This document shows positions 24,149 to 37,118 of a stretch of 64,000 nt of DNA, piece after piece. Made by a program: the position numbers and the translations under genes. The notes under the pieces are model-generated. The model was given only the letters and a program-made list of their open reading frames with translations, made no database searches and had not been told where the DNA came from. Numbering within the stretch: the first letter of the stretch is position 1; the number at the start of each line of letters is the position of its first letter. The DNA comes from Erigeron canadensis (taxonomy: Eukaryota; Streptophyta; Magnoliopsida; Asterales; Asteraceae). Location of the stretch: contig NC_057766.1 in the NCBI RefSeq assembly GCF_010389155.1, forward strand, positions 44,092,463-44,156,462, read 5' to 3'.

Positions 24149-26156
24149 CTAGGTCTTTTACCCGCACGATGTGCGGTTATTTAAAAATATAATTAAATTA
24201 AATGTTGGTAAAGTTTACATTATAGACGTCAATAATTATTAATAAATCGCGGTTGTTTCAATCATTAAAACCTAGAGTGCCATTAATAATGATTAAATTT
24301 ATAATGATTAACATATATAAACTTAATTAAACATATTTCAAAGTTCTAGTAATCAAATTTTGTCAGATTTACTTAACACAAACACATGTAAATATAATTA
24401 AATCCTTGTAACAAATTAAGTAACCGAAACAAATTTTGTAAAAATATAAGAAGATTTGCCAATCTTGTAAAAATTAACAACTTGAACTAATAAAAAATGT
24501 AGTAAACATAAGAAACGGATTGTAACCCAAGATCAAAATAAACAAATTGCATGTAATCCGATCTTAATTTTGCAAAACATAATATACAGTAAAGTAAGAA
24601 AACAAACATAATACAAATTATTATTATGAAAATTTGACATTCATTTTATTAGCATTACACCCATTTGTAATTGATAAAAACCCAAGATCTAAAGTAACAA
24701 AGAGTTAAGCATATATAAATTTTGAAAAACAAAATATATGATGAAGTAAAAAAATAACAATTATTACCATAAAGATCTGTCATTCATTTATTTAACATTG
24801 TATCCATCTGAAATGATAAAACCCAAACAAAAAGTTAACTGATCCTAATTTTGAACAAAATGAAGTAATGAAAAAATAAATATTATTACCATGAAGATTC
24901 GTCATTTAGTTTATTTAACATTGCGTCCATATGTGAGTGATAGAACATAAGATTAAATATATTAGCTACAAAGTATGAGAAAAATCAAACTAAAAGTCGA
25001 AAAGAATGACGAAATTTTGCTAAAGTTGATCCGATGATTTATCAAGTTTATACAGATAAAAAGAAGTGCACATTTAAATAGATTGATGATAAAAATTTGA
25101 CAAAGTGACATGGACATCATTGATGGTAAAATTAAGGATAAATTTTATACATATAGAACAAACAAATCATTCACACATCTATATACTGTATTTCCCATCT
25201 CGTCAAAGCTAAAAAAAAGTATGAATAATATTGTCATTCATTTATTGAACATTGTATCCATCTGAAATTGATGAAACCCAAACTGAAAGTTAACCGATCC
25301 TAATTTTGAACAAAATGAAGTAATGAAAAAAATACATATTATTACCGTGAAGATTCGTCATTTAGTTTATTTAACACTGCGTCCATATGTGAGTGATAGA
25401 ACATAAGATTAAATACGTTATGAGAAAAATCAAACTAAAAGTTGAAAAGAATGACGAAATATTGCTAAAGGTTGATCTGATGATTTATCAAGTTTATGCA
25501 GATAAAAAGAAGTGCACATTTAAATAGATTGATGATAATAATTTTGACAAAGTGACATCGACATCATTGACGGTAAAATTAAGGATAAATTTTATACGTA
25601 TAGAACAAACAAATCATTCACACATCTATGTATACTGTATTTCCTATCTCGTCAAAGCTAAAAAAAAAGTATGAATAATAATAAATATTTGCATCAAAAA
25701 GCAATTCTAAAAAACTTAGGAACTGAATTATAATGCATTAATTGTAAATGAAAAGAATGAACATTCATGTGTCTTTTTGGGTAAATGAATCTATATCTAT
25801 TTTATATGATTAATAATAATATTAATATTGATATAATTAGATAAGCATGTAAACAAAATATTTGTCAAAGAAAAAGAATATCTCACGTTAATTAATATCT
25901 TGAGTTATAAAAAAGAACATAACTGCGTTGCAGGGTCGCTAGCTTGAGAGGAAAAATTCCTCTATGAGACTAAGGGGTTCCTAAGCATTTACCCTTAAAA
26001 AAGAACATAACTAAATTATTGGAAAAAAATTTATAAAAATGACACATATGATTAAAGCTAATGTGACAATATCATAAGATAGTTTGAATTTTTAAAGGCT
26101 TTAAAATCATTCGGATTCTTACCGTTTTAATAATTATATATATATATATATATAGA
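24149..26156 (-). mobile_element. Probable non-autonomous Helitron, minus strand
   Basis: On the - strand a hairpin CCGCACATCGTGCGGG is followed by TAAAAGAC and CTAG, with a T next to it (A at 24148 on the + strand). This is a very good Helitron 3' end. The left end is therefore secure. The 5' end is only guessed near the TA run and GA at 26153-26156, because the expected flanking base does not fit. The interior is extremely AT-rich, has no Rep/helicase coding and contains a 450-bp tandem duplication. Confidence 0.5.
24778..25680. repeat. 450-bp tandem duplication
   Basis: Copy 1 (24778-25230) and copy 2 (25232-25680) start with TGTCATTCATTTATT and end with AAGTATGAATAATA. They share nearly the same order of words, with scattered substitutions and small indels. 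The divergence shows the duplication is not recent. Confidence 0.85.
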
Positions 26157-26340
26157 AGTAACATAAATTAATAGTTTAATTAGAACCATTATATATAGTA
26201 ACGTACATAGTTTTAATTAGAACCACCAGCATTCATTATAAAGCGCCATTAACACCACGTGCATCTTCCGCTCATCTCTCCAATCTCATTACCACAGTAT
26301 TATTCATCAACTTTGTCTCTAATACTCTATTTTCCTTTGA

Positions 26341-26345
26341 TTTCC

Positions 26346-26379
<34 letters not shown>

Positions 26380-26646
26380 TCTTTCCGTCCCGGTTTAAAT
26401 ATTTAAATTTAAGTCTTTTTTCTTTAACTTTGCATGTAAATATTTTTATTTGTACGATATAATACCTAATGAAAGTTATACTGATAAAATATATATCTAA
26501 ACCTCAATTTATCCATATATTTTATATCGATTATCATATAACACCCATGAAAAAGTTTACGGTCAAAGTTGTAAAAGAAAGATTTGAAAGTAAAATTATG
26601 AGATTTAAAATGAGACGTGGGTAATTTGTTTTTGAACGGTATAGAG
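26341..26646. mobile_element. Stowaway-type MITE next to a TA microsatellite
   Basis: A TA run (26350-26378) is followed by CTCTTTCCGTCCCGG, a Stowaway terminus. The other end, on the complement, is CTCTATACCGTTC at 26646. Both ends abut TA. The element proper is 26379-26646 (268 bp) and AT-rich. The 87-codon frame over it is incidental. Confidence 0.65.
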
Positions 26647-26994
26647 TATATATATTTATTACTCGTAGCATTATTAGTATTTGTCCACCTTACCTCCATT
26701 AATGTTAGGCTCCCACCTCTGAAATACATCTCTTAAATCTCTCTCTTTCTTTCCAGCGACCCTATTATTAGATTCACATTCATTATAAGTCATTTTCAAT
26801 CTGGTGCACGTATGTTTCAGTTCATTTGTGTGTCTGTAGCTCAGTGACGACTGAGTAGTAGTGAAGACATCAAATTTTGCCTTATTTTTTTTTTTTGCTT
26901 CATCAATCAAGACAATGCCGCTGGTGCTGATTTCATCTTAATTCATTCATGTATCGCTGACAGCAACATAGATCCATAGATCTCTTTCAATCAG
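26647..26994 (+). promoter_or_regulatory. Likely promoter and 5' leader of the LRR kinase gene
   Basis: The stretch lies between the MITE and a consensus-like donor (ATCAG/GTAATT at 26994). CT-rich sequence at 26735-26750 and the absence of coding suggest a promoter and leader. No definite TATA box could be assigned. Confidence 0.35.
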
Positions 26995-27903
26995 GTAATT
27001 AGACTCCAATCTACCACCTAGCTTCCTTTTTTTTTTAATCTAGCTACTTCAATTCTACTCATTCATTCATTCTTCAATAGTCAATAAGTTGTTGTAGTAG
27101 TATTTTGTTTCCTAAAACAAACAATTATAGCTTTATCACTACCTACAAGTAATAATAAGTCAACTTTATCAACTCTCCCACATTTGTGTAATTAAATGTC
27201 AGCAGCCCTTGACTAACAATATCTCCTCTCAATAATAATGTGTGCTTCCCAGCTAAAACATTACCGTAATATTGATTATTGAATTTGGTAAAAAACTAAA
27301 AATAATATATATATATATATATATATATAAAACTGGTAGCTAGGTACTTCCTTTTTTATAAATATATAGAAGATAGGAGTAACGACCTTTAATATGCATA
27401 TAGCCACAGCCCACAGAATTAGTCAATAAAGTAAGTAAGAAGATGAATAAAAATCACTCCAAATAACAAATTAAGATACAATTCATTTACGCTTCTTCAT
27501 TGACTTTTTTTTTATTATTATTAATATTTTTAGAACGATATTGTAATCTATTCCTACTCCTAAATTACACGCATGCTTGGGATGAAACCCAAGACTCTCG
27601 AAAAATCCCAATTAATCCACCCCACAAATGTGGGAAGTGGGACTCAAACCTAGTTGGACCCCCCAAGGTCAAAGACCTTACCAATGGGTCACCAATATCT
27701 CGCCTTCAATTCGCTGTCATTATATATAAATAGATACATTATGAAAAGTTAGCTGTACTACTGAAGTCAGTTTTAATTTATGGTATAGTTATGAATTCAT
27801 ATTCGTAAGAATTATCTATCATTACTTAGTTAGTTAGTTAGCACTGTACTGTTAAATATTCCCCCCCTACAATTCATATATATTTTCACTATCTATAATC
27901 CAG
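26995..27903 (+). other. Predicted 5'-UTR intron of the LRR kinase gene
   Basis: GTAATT at 26995 and a CAG acceptor-like ATCCAG ending at 27903, immediately before the start codon, would frame a 909-bp leader intron. Leader introns occur in related receptor-kinase genes. The interval also holds a TA microsatellite (27306-27330) and a SINE. This is inferred from sequence only. Confidence 0.4.
27510..27725 (-). mobile_element. tRNA-derived SINE
   Basis: On the - strand the order is A-box-like GTGACCCATTGGTAAGG (about 27681-27697), then B-box-like GGTTTGAGTCCCACTT (about 27638-27653). It ends in A-rich sequence (T-run at 27505-27530 on the + strand). This is the layout of plant SINEs. It lies within the predicted leader intron of the LRR kinase gene. 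Confidence 0.6.
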
Positions 27904-30064
27904 ATGACAAATTCCGAAATGAAGATGATGGACAAAGGCAATAAGTTTGTAATACGAGTGATATGTTGTTCAGCATTAATTTTCTTGTTTGGAACAATAG
28001 TAGCAACCACCGCAGAGCCCGTTGAAGATAAGCAGATTCTGATTAATTTCATTCAAAGCATTTCCCACACGCGTGACATCAATTGGGAAATGGGCACTTC
28101 AGCTTGTGTTAACTGGACCGGGGTTACATGTAACCATGATGCCACCAGGATCATAGCTCTTCGTTTACCTGCTTTTAGTCTCCATGGTCCTATTCCTCCA
28201 AACACACTTGCCCAATTAACCGCTCTTCAGATCTTGAGTCTGAGGTCCAACGGCCTCACAGGTCCTTTCCCGTCCGATTTCTCAAACCTTAGAAACCTAA
28301 CAGCTCTGTACCTCCAGTCGAATGCTTTCTATGGACCCTTGCCTTTGAATTTCTCCAACTGGAACAGTCTTTCGATACTTGATCTGTCAAACAATGGTTT
28401 TAATGCAAGTATCTCTCCTTCCATTTCGGACTTGAATCACCTTACTGCTCTGAACCTTGCAAACAACTCTTTATCTGGTGCAATCCCTGATATTGGTATC
28501 CCCAGTTTGCAGGTTCTTGATTTGTCAAACAATAATCTCACAGGACCTGTGCCCGAATCCCTCAATAGGTTCCCTAGCTCGGCTTTTGTAGGAAATAATA
28601 TTTCTCCTCTCACTTCAATGCCACCAGTCGTTTCTCCTACCGTCCAGCCATCAAACAGGAAATCTTCAAAGCTCAGCGAACCGGCGATTCTTGGGATCGC
28701 GATCGGTAGTTGTGCTTTAGCGTTTGTACTGCTTGCATTGATAATGATTCTTCGTTATTCAAAAGAGGAAAAAGAGGTCTCTGCAGAGAGACCACCGAAA
28801 GAGGAAAAAGCAACCAAACTGAGATCCGGCAGCCAAAATGTAAACGGGAATGGAAGTCTTGTTTTCTTTGAAGGTAGCAGTCTTGCATTTGACTTGGAGG
28901 ATCTGTTTAGAGCTTCGGCGGAGGTGCTAGGTAAGGGAACGTTTGGTACAACTTATAAAGCCGCATTGGAGGATACAAGCACGGTTGTTGTGAAGAGGCT
29001 CAAGGAAGTTGCTGCCGCAAAAAGAGATTATGAGCTCCAAATGGAGCTTGTTGGAAATATTAGGCACGAGAATGTTGTTCCTTTGAGAGCATATTACTAC
29101 TCGAAAGATGAAAAGTTGATGGTTTATGATTATTATGATCAAGGAAGTGTCTCTTCATTGTTACATGGTATGTTTCCATCCATATATAGTCCTTGCATAT
29201 TTAGTTAAATTTTCCGGCCAATTAATATATATACATACCCCTAGAGTAGCTAAAATTGAAGGCCTTTGGGGATCGTTAACGTTAGTTATATATACTTGTA
29301 TAGCATAATCTACGAATTATTTTAGAATTATGCTTTACACTTCACATGATTGTAGCCCCAAAACAAATTTGTTTAAGTTTGGTCACTGATGTTGTTCTGC
29401 AGCAAAAAGAGGTGAGGACCGTACCCCATTAGATTGGGATAGCAGGTTACGAATAGCCATAGGAGCAGCAAGAGGGATCGCTCATATCCATTCACAAAGC
29501 GGAGGGAAGCTTGTTCATGGAAACATAAAAGCCTCCAACATCTTCCTAAACAAACCACAACGATATGGGTGTGTAAGTGATCTCGGCCTAGCAACCGTGA
29601 TGACTCCATTAACCCCACCAGTGATGCGTATTGGTGGATATCGGGCACCAGAAGTATCTGACACCCGAAAAGTCCACCAAGCATCAGATGTTTACTCTTT
29701 TGGAGTGGTGCTGCTGGAGCTTCTGACCGGGAAATCACCGACTCATGCAACTGGCAGTGAAGAGGTGGTGCATTTGGTGAGATGGGTTCAGTCGGTTGTC
29801 CGAGAAGAATGGACTGCAGAAGTGTTTGATGTGGAGCTGCTGAGGTACCCAAACATTGAAGAGGAAATGGTAGAAATGCTGCAGATAGGAATGCAATGTG
29901 TCGCAAGGGCGCCAGAGCAAAGGCCCAAAATGGCAGTTGTGGTTAAACTAGTAGAAGATATTCGAAGGAATATAGGTCCATCCGAGGTGTCAACACCGGC
30001 GACAGATATAACGTCGTCTCCAGTGGTAGCACAACAGATAGGATCATCTGTAGTTGCAATGTAG
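27904..30064 (+). CDS. LRR receptor-like kinase, probable inactive kinase (At4g23740/At5g53320-like)
   Basis: Two exons (27904-29167 and 29403-30064) encode 641 aa, a normal length for this LRR-RLK III-type group. The order is signal peptide (about 16-37), LRR N-terminal cap with CVNWTGVTC, about five LRRs (75-215), Ser/Pro-rich linker, transmembrane helix (about 260-282) and kinase domain. The glycine loop [12 protein letters not shown] and the lysine in VVVKRL are present. The catalytic HRD is replaced by HGN (HGNIKASN, about 459) and DFG by DLG (VSDLGLA). Canonical phosphotransfer is therefore doubtful, as in named 'probable inactive receptor kinases'. It is expected at the plasma membrane as a co-receptor or scaffold. 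The intron sits inside the kinase domain after SSLLHG, as in relatives. An earlier in-frame ATG is absent, so 27904 is taken as the start. Confidence 0.9.
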
Positions 30065-31020
30065 TATTATTCTTTTGAAAATTTAGTTGTGGAAATAATT
30101 GTAAAATTAAAGAAATGAATGTGATACGGAGGTTGTTATTGTTAGGTAAATGGAAGATTATTTGGGGGTTTGTTTAACCTCATTCTTTGACAATATTGCT
30201 CTTGAAGTTGACTTTTCATGGTCAAATATATGGTAATTTGATTTTGTAATTATGTATGCTAATTGATGACTTTATTTTTTTTTTTGAGGGCACTGTATAC
30301 ACATAATTAGATGTTCATAACTTTTCACAATTAGTCAGGAGCCTACAGAACTTATTAATCAATCGTCAGCTAATCTATTACTTTATATTTCTATCATATT
30401 GGTAAGAACTCATACATCTGTTCACAAATATATACATTTATTATTTGTCTCCAAATTCTACATTTCTACATCCAATCTTCTCCATACGATGCTCATGATA
30501 CGATTAAATAACATTGACATCGACTCTTAGACCATCTTTAAATTAAGAGTGACTACTGGGCTTGGTGGTGGGGTGGGATCTGTTGTTTGTGATGGATTCG
30601 GTGGTCAACCAACGGAAAACGTAGTCACGAGTGATTCTGTTGTTTTTTTTATAGGTTTTGTTTTTAGTTATATAAAGGTAGGTTCTAATTTGTAGGTGAT
30701 GAGTAATACGGTAAAAAAGAAGATGATGCTGGTGAGAAGGTGATGCTGAATTGCTGACATAACATTTATTTTGTTATGTGATGAGGTGATAAGTTAAATA
30801 TGGCTTGTATTAATTATAGACGTTTGATACTAAGGCAAACGTATTTAGTTCTAAATAACATTTATGTAAAAAGAAAATACTCTAATGAAAAGAGAGATAT
30901 ATCTACCAAATTTCAAAAAGAAGATAAAAAGAAATTATACAAACAACAAAAGTTCAACAGAAAGGATGTATGTCATGGGGATGGAGGAAGTTGTTGCAAT
31001 TTAGGCCCCTAATCCAAAAT
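30065..31020. other. 3' region and intergenic DNA
   Basis: The probable 3' untranslated region is followed by AT-rich intergenic sequence. The 70-codon frame at 30800-31012 shows no known domain. No other feature is supported. Confidence 0.5.
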
Positions 31021-31029
31021 CATTTTATT

Positions 31030-31558
31030 TATAAGCTAGGGGATGGCCGAATAGCCTCGGCCTGGTATGATCTTTGGAATAATTCATGTCCTCTAATTAG
31101 TGGGGTGACACTGCACCGAGAATGATTACTAATGCGGGTCTCAATCTTACATCAAGAGTTGCTGACATTATTGAGCATGGTTGTTGGACCTGGCCTACAT
31201 CCTGAAACTTTTTGTTTTTAAATGTTTTGTCTCCTATTCTGATGGTGGAGTAACCTGATGTTCTTCAATGGAAAGATAGACTTGGGAAATGGATTTTCTG
31301 TAGGTACTGCTTGTGAGGACATACGACCAAGAAAGTAACTGGTATCATCTTGTGTGGTTTAGTCCGTGCATTCCATAACATTCTTTTTTTTCTTTGGCTT
31401 GCAATAAAGAAAAAAATCAAGATGCAAGACATGCTTAGACATTGGGACTTGCAACATATGGTTTCAACTTTCAGTCTTGTTATGCTCGTTTTGTCAGGAT
31501 GCAATCGGACTTATATTCTCACCTTTTCTTTGAATGTCCCTATGCTAGACAAGGGTGG
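31030..31558 (+). pseudogene. L1-type LINE, zinc-binding C-terminal region, left half
   Basis: Broken frames carry the reverse-transcriptase zinc-binding (zf-RVT) region that follows plant L1 RTs: SLGDGRIASAWYDLW, then LWLAIKKKIKMQDMLRHWD, then YSHLFFECPYARQGW just before the Athila insertion. Frame changes and stops make it a relic. Translation continues in the same sense from 50852, showing that the retrotransposon split this LINE. Confidence 0.8.
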
Positions 31559-33047
31559 TGATGTGTGAAATCTAGTTTTAAATTTATAAACACGATTTAC
31601 CAGAAGACTGACTACTACACACTCACAGGCAGTGTACCTGATCGCATACAGTATAGTAAAAACTGGTAAGCCGAGATCGTTCACAAGGACTTCTATAAGT
31701 AATTGTAACTATTAAATGATTCTAGTAAAATGGGGGTTTTGTGGCCGAATTGCCACTTTGCAAGTAGTTATTAAAATTTGTTAGTAATCCCGGAGGATTA
31801 ATCGAAAGAGAAGTTTGTTGTTGAAAACAATAATTTAAAGGTCACCCATCTTGATTTCGCTCGACAAAATGTTAAGATTGCACGTTTGACGAAGTTCAAA
31901 TTCAATTTAGTGATTAAATGACCGAGACTCAAATTAATCGTCAACCCCGTACCCGTCAAGTTAACAACTTATTCAACTCTCTTGTGTAAACTAGTTTCAT
32001 TATTAAGACCGGTACCCTGAGACGCCTTTTGATAACTTCTCTAGTTTAACAATGGTTTTGGTCATTTCAGATAACAATTTTGCCTATTGATTGTACCCAA
32101 CCATCAACCCATTAATTCTTATCAAATATTAATTACCCTCTACCGTACCCGTCATAGAACCAATTGCTTCTACCCAAGCAATCAAAATAACTTATACCCA
32201 AATCCTAGTCGTCACTAAGCAATGAATACAAATTATCCGCAATCAATAATTGAATAACAAAGAATTAATAGATTAAGATCACGACAAAACGTTAAATCAA
32301 ATCACTTGAATTAATAAATATTGTGCAATCCCTACATAATGTCTCGCTCCATCAAGATGGATGAAAAGGCGATTAGCCACTCATATTAAATATGAAATAA
32401 CATATTAAAATGAAGGAATTCATTGTTACCGAATACAAAGGATTGAAAACGAATAACGATATAATTCCAATAAAGCCTTAGATCCTCCAAATTGATGAAA
32501 TATGAGAAAAAACCCTAAAAAGAGGGCTCAAAATCGTCTGGAATATCAAAAGATAGGTTTTTAGAATGTTTTAGCAGCTATTTATATGCTGACCAAATTC
32601 AGCAGATTCGGCGATAAACTGCGTCGTAGTCCCAGACTGCGTCGCAGTTTGACTTTTCTGTTGACTTGACTTTCATTGACTGGCCCTCTGTCGTATATAG
32701 TCAAACTGCGTCGCAGTTTCGCTCAACTGCGAAGCAGTTTCAACCTCGGACATAATTACTGCGGCGCATAACCACACTGCGTCGCAGTTTCACGTTGACT
32801 TGCATTGACCACCTTGACCAGCTTTGACTTTCTTCTATTCTTCACTTATGTGCCCCGTAAAACGTCCGTAATCACTCGTTTTGCTCCAGAAACTTCGTTT
32901 TCTTCAAGTTATTGCTTAGGTACCTGTTTTCCACCTGAAACACTGACAAATACCATAAACGCACCAACTGTATACGAAAACGACTCATAAACCTTGCTAA
33001 TCAACCACTTTAAGCTATGGGAAATGGGCATAAAATACGACATATCA
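31559..33047 (-). repeat. 3' LTR (element orientation)
   Basis: 1489 bp, the same length as its partner. It contains six copies of the CTGCGNNGCAG-type palindrome at 32616-32788 and eight TTGAC cores. A third, probably artefactual, copy of most of this LTR lies at 37219-38609. Confidence 0.95.
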
Positions 33048-33066
33048 AATCCCCCCACACTCAAGC
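33048..33066 (-). other. Polypurine tract
   Basis: On the - strand GAGTGTGGGGGGATTT directly precedes the 3' LTR. A G-rich purine tract in this position primes plus-strand DNA synthesis in LTR retrotransposons. Confidence 0.75.
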
Positions 33067-35280
33067 TTTGCTTGTCCTTAAGCAAATCCAAACTGAAAAC
33101 AAATCAAACCTTGGTGCATTATGGAACCACATTTCAGTTATCAAAAAGAAGCTCAACCATAATCAAAAATGAGAATAAATGGTTAGGCAGTTTTAATCTT
33201 AAATGAAAACCGAACGTTTGACAGTATTTGACTGACATACAAGCCTTAATAACACGACAAAGCACAAATGAAACGAACAAGTGATATCCCGCCTATCCTA
33301 CTCCCACTAACTTTCTTCTGGGGTCGAATATTGAAAAATCACTCAATAGCCAAGTCGTGATGCATAATCTTTTAACCATAGGCTTGTACAAGGATCGTTC
33401 CTAAGTCGCCAAGGCGCATACGCCCTATAACGTCTATCAGAAGAGGACTTTAAGGGTGTAACATTTTAAGGCTAAACAGGGCATTTAAACAAGGTATGGG
33501 AATTTGGGAAGACAATTTGTGTTAACAAAGAACTAACACAACATTTAACAAATTTCACATATAGTTTAGTCCAAACAAACCCATGTCATTAGTTGCCAAC
33601 GGTCCGCATTCCAAGAAGTTCTCCCGTCCATAACCCCAATAGAACGATCCAAAAACCAACACCATTGTTGTGTATGACAATCAAACAACTTATCAATCAA
33701 ATCCAACCAATATTGACTTCAAACAAACTAACCATATACATATTAAACTTCAGCACACTTTGTTGATTATAATAACGAACCAACTTTCACAAAATGATTT
33801 GACAAAAAGGAGAAATACCAACTAACAACCCAAGCTCAATTTTTTTCATTTTTCTGTTACTCAATTCTTTTATTTTTTTTATTCATCTCTTTTTTTCTTT
33901 TTTTTTTTTTGAGCTACTTTTATTCTGCCTAATTGGTATTCTCTTACATAACGAAGAAACAATGACAAATCATTACAAAATTTTGCTAAGATGAACAGTC
34001 TAGACTTTATCCATGAACCATGACGAAATCAAACTACCCCCATAAAATGAGAATATCCCGACCCGACATAATAAGGCAAAACCCAAACCATCCAATCTAG
34101 CAAAGGCAACCAATGAACCACCAGGACTTCGACTATCGGTATGGCGAAGAAAGTTTTATATTTAGGTAGATTCAACAAAGAACAGGCTAATGACAACATG
34201 TTTTCTATTGTTTCTTGCACTAAAAGTGAGTGCAACATACGGGTTTTCAACGGTTGGTTCACTAACCGGTATAGTTAGCTACTAAGCACATTACAAAACA
34301 TGCACATAACAGATTTTTACGAAACAAAAGGGTGAATAAACAAAGAACAGAGGTTTGGTCCTAATATTGCCTCTTCATCATATAACAAAAAAACGGAACG
34401 ATCAACAAGGACAAGTTCTAGAATCAACGCAATCACCGGCACACTCATAGCAAATGAAATAATCCGAAAATGGAAAATCAACCTCAAACTCGCACATCCT
34501 AGTTCAGAGCTCAAAAAGAGACCCTTACTCCCGGATAAATCCGAAAGCCTAAGAGAGGGACAAATTTACAAGGTTAATAGTTCCAAAACCGTAACTCTTG
34601 TCATACTAGCAATGAATCAATAATATCTCACAATTTTGGTGTTTTGGTGCTATAAGCATGCTAGCAATGTTATTAATCCAAAAGGGATTGCCATGTTAAT
34701 CAATCAAAACACATTCCACATATTAAAAGTATTACCAAGGTGTAGTTACATTGCTCATTTATATCTATAATTAGGTGACAAAAGCAATTAACTACGAGGA
34801 CAAACATGCAAAATCGTCAAAAATACCCGACTTTTTCCTGTTTACCTCCCCCCCCCCCCCCCCCAAACACACCCTTGAGTTGGACAATGTCCTCAATGTC
34901 CAATAATTAAGCCAACCTAAGGGAAAATAGGGAAAAGTAAACTAAAAATCAAAATAAGAACAAGAAAAACTTGTCGGGTATATGTGGTGTTCCATGCGCG
35001 AATGATGCCAACAAGAATATGAGCGCTGAACTTACTGCCAGCATATGCAAATGACAACCTTGCTATCACACATGAACACAAACAAAAGGCAACATAATCA
35101 TACCAACGTTAAGCATGCATATTCTAACCTAATTATTCTAAGGAAATGGAAAGAAAATACGATGTCTCATCACCCCGAAGGGTGGATACAAACCAACCAA
35201 ATAAAAATTAAAAAGTACGGGAATTTAAATTGTTCAGTACAGGCCATCAAAACCAGCTGACTGACGGCTTTCAATTCTTC
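33067..35280 (-). other. Non-coding spacer between the third ORF and the 3' LTR
   Basis: No coding region is supported on either strand. It contains a T-rich tract (33840-33910) and a C-run near 34848-34864. Long non-coding spacers here are usual in Athila elements. The same sequence recurs at about 38610-40840. Confidence 0.7.
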
Positions 35281-35387
35281 AACCTGCATATGATTCACTG
35301 TGGTGGAGGATGAGGTGGATAATGTTGGTAACCAGGAAGGTTACCATAATCAAAGAAAGAACCACCACCTGTTCTGCATAAGTCTGC

Positions 35388-37005
35388 TCAGTAGCTCCTG
35401 CCTGGGTCACGTCCATGCCAGCATAAGTACCTGTATAAGAACCAAATCAGACCGGCATATCCGGTCCCAGTGCCCCTGGATCGTGATGGGAGGCTCCTCG
35501 ACCACATGCTCGGGAAGAAAGTAAAAACCTCCACCGACTCTCTGATGCGGGATAAACATGATGGGTGGACGATAGTCGGGAAGATCAGCGGGTGGGCTAA
35601 AATCATGCCCTCTCAGCTGTGCCTCCACATGGGCTGGTGACGGCACGAGTCATATACCACTCTCCCAAGCCCAGAACCCATCATAGTCATATCTCCCCCA
35701 ACTTGCTCTCTGAAATTATCCATGCGGGTGTGAAATGACTGCTGAGACTCAAACATCCTATCAACAACAGACTTAAGAGAAGTGAAATCAAAACCTGCAG
35801 AACAACAGCAGAAGAAGAAGAAGCTCCCGCAGTAGAAGTAGCACGCACTTAGGGCGTCTAACCAATTCTTCCTCCGCTGCCTCCTCCATCTCTTCATCAG
35901 TATCTTCACCATTATCACCTTCCTCGCCCTCAGGGGCGGCATCACCAAAATCAATCAAAGAGTAAAACCTCTATTGTTTGAGGCTTAAGTAACCCAAACC
36001 GCTTCAAATCCGGATACTCAAACGTTTCATAGGCTTCCAATTCAAGTTAAACACCATGTTTGCTCGATCCCCTTCACAACCAAAGAATTTCACCAATCTT
36101 GTAACATAATGGCCACAAACAAGCTTCCTATCCCTCATGCCTCGGTGCCCATAGCTTTGCTACCACGTAAGGGCACAAGCTATCTATATGGGGCACCCTC
36201 ATGAAAAAGCCTCAACAACCACATATCCTCCAAATACACCTTGTCCCGCTGATTTGATCGCTGGACAACCAAGTATGTAATCATCTTTAAAAACAACCTC
36301 AAAAAAGTGACTTAATAGAGTTCACCCTAGACTTAAAACTCCAAGTCTCCCCAGAAATCTGTGCGTAGTATGACTTCTGATTACCCTCCGGAATCCCAAC
36401 CCGGTACGGGCTCCCATCCTCAAAACTTTCCTAAACAATTGATTATTATCTACCAAATCCCTAGTGTACATCCCGGTAGCAATTCCAAATTCAACTATGG
36501 TTAAAGATAGATCTCTCCCCCCACAACGAAAATGTATGCATTTCTCATCAAAAGTGTTTTTCACTTTGTCAATGGTGCTCACATTGATAGTTGAAAAGAA
36601 TTCCAAGCACCATTCCTTACAAACCATTTCCCTATTTCCAAAAACGTCTATCCACATTCGAAATTCTTGGTCAACAGGGTTACCATTCTCATCATTTTCC
36701 ATACCAACCAGCCTTAGAAAACCCTCAATGTCCCTTCGTATAACCAACATGTCAAGCATATCATCAGAAGATACCTGGGCTATTCGATGTCCTTATGAAG
36801 GAATTTTTCCAACCGCTCATTGTAAGCAGCCTTCTGTTCCTATGAAGCTCTTGGCCAAGTGAGCCATGGTGTTCAGATAGAGCGGGAACTGGTGCCACAG
36901 CGGCTGGAGCTGCTCCCGAAGATTCCTCACCTGTGTGAGAAGAAGCTGCGTGTCTCGGTTTTCGTCCACTAGTACGGGAGCCTGCAAAAAGACGCAAACA
37001 TCAGA
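35388..37005 (-). pseudogene. Third (env-position) ORF, first assembled copy
   Basis: This is the same gene as at 40976-42939, but broken by many one-base deletions relative to that copy (for example in short G, C and A runs near 35490, 35635, 35805, 35850 and 36050-36320). The extra breaks increase toward the N gap, so they are probably consensus errors. One segment (36322-36759) is better preserved here than in the other copy. Confidence 0.75.
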
Positions 37006-37118
37006 ACTTTTAAACCCCAAAATATTATCCACCATATATGCTTCATAAGGGGGTCAGGTCTGCACAGGGTCAGACTGCGACGCAGTCTTAATGGATTGCG
37101 AAGCAGTCTGAACTCGAA

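Larger units (their letters stand above)
31630..37118. repeat. Duplicated block, copy 1 (left of the gap)
   Basis: Matches 37219-42663 along its whole length. The offset between copies drifts from 5589 at the left edge to 5562 at the LTR end and 5545 at the right edge, because single-base gaps accumulate. Most deletions in this copy fall in the last 1.6 kb before the N run. Confidence 0.9.

Noticed and set aside
26259..26462. 67-codon frame with Tyr-Ile repeats
   Set aside because: It is translated from a TA microsatellite beside a Stowaway MITE.
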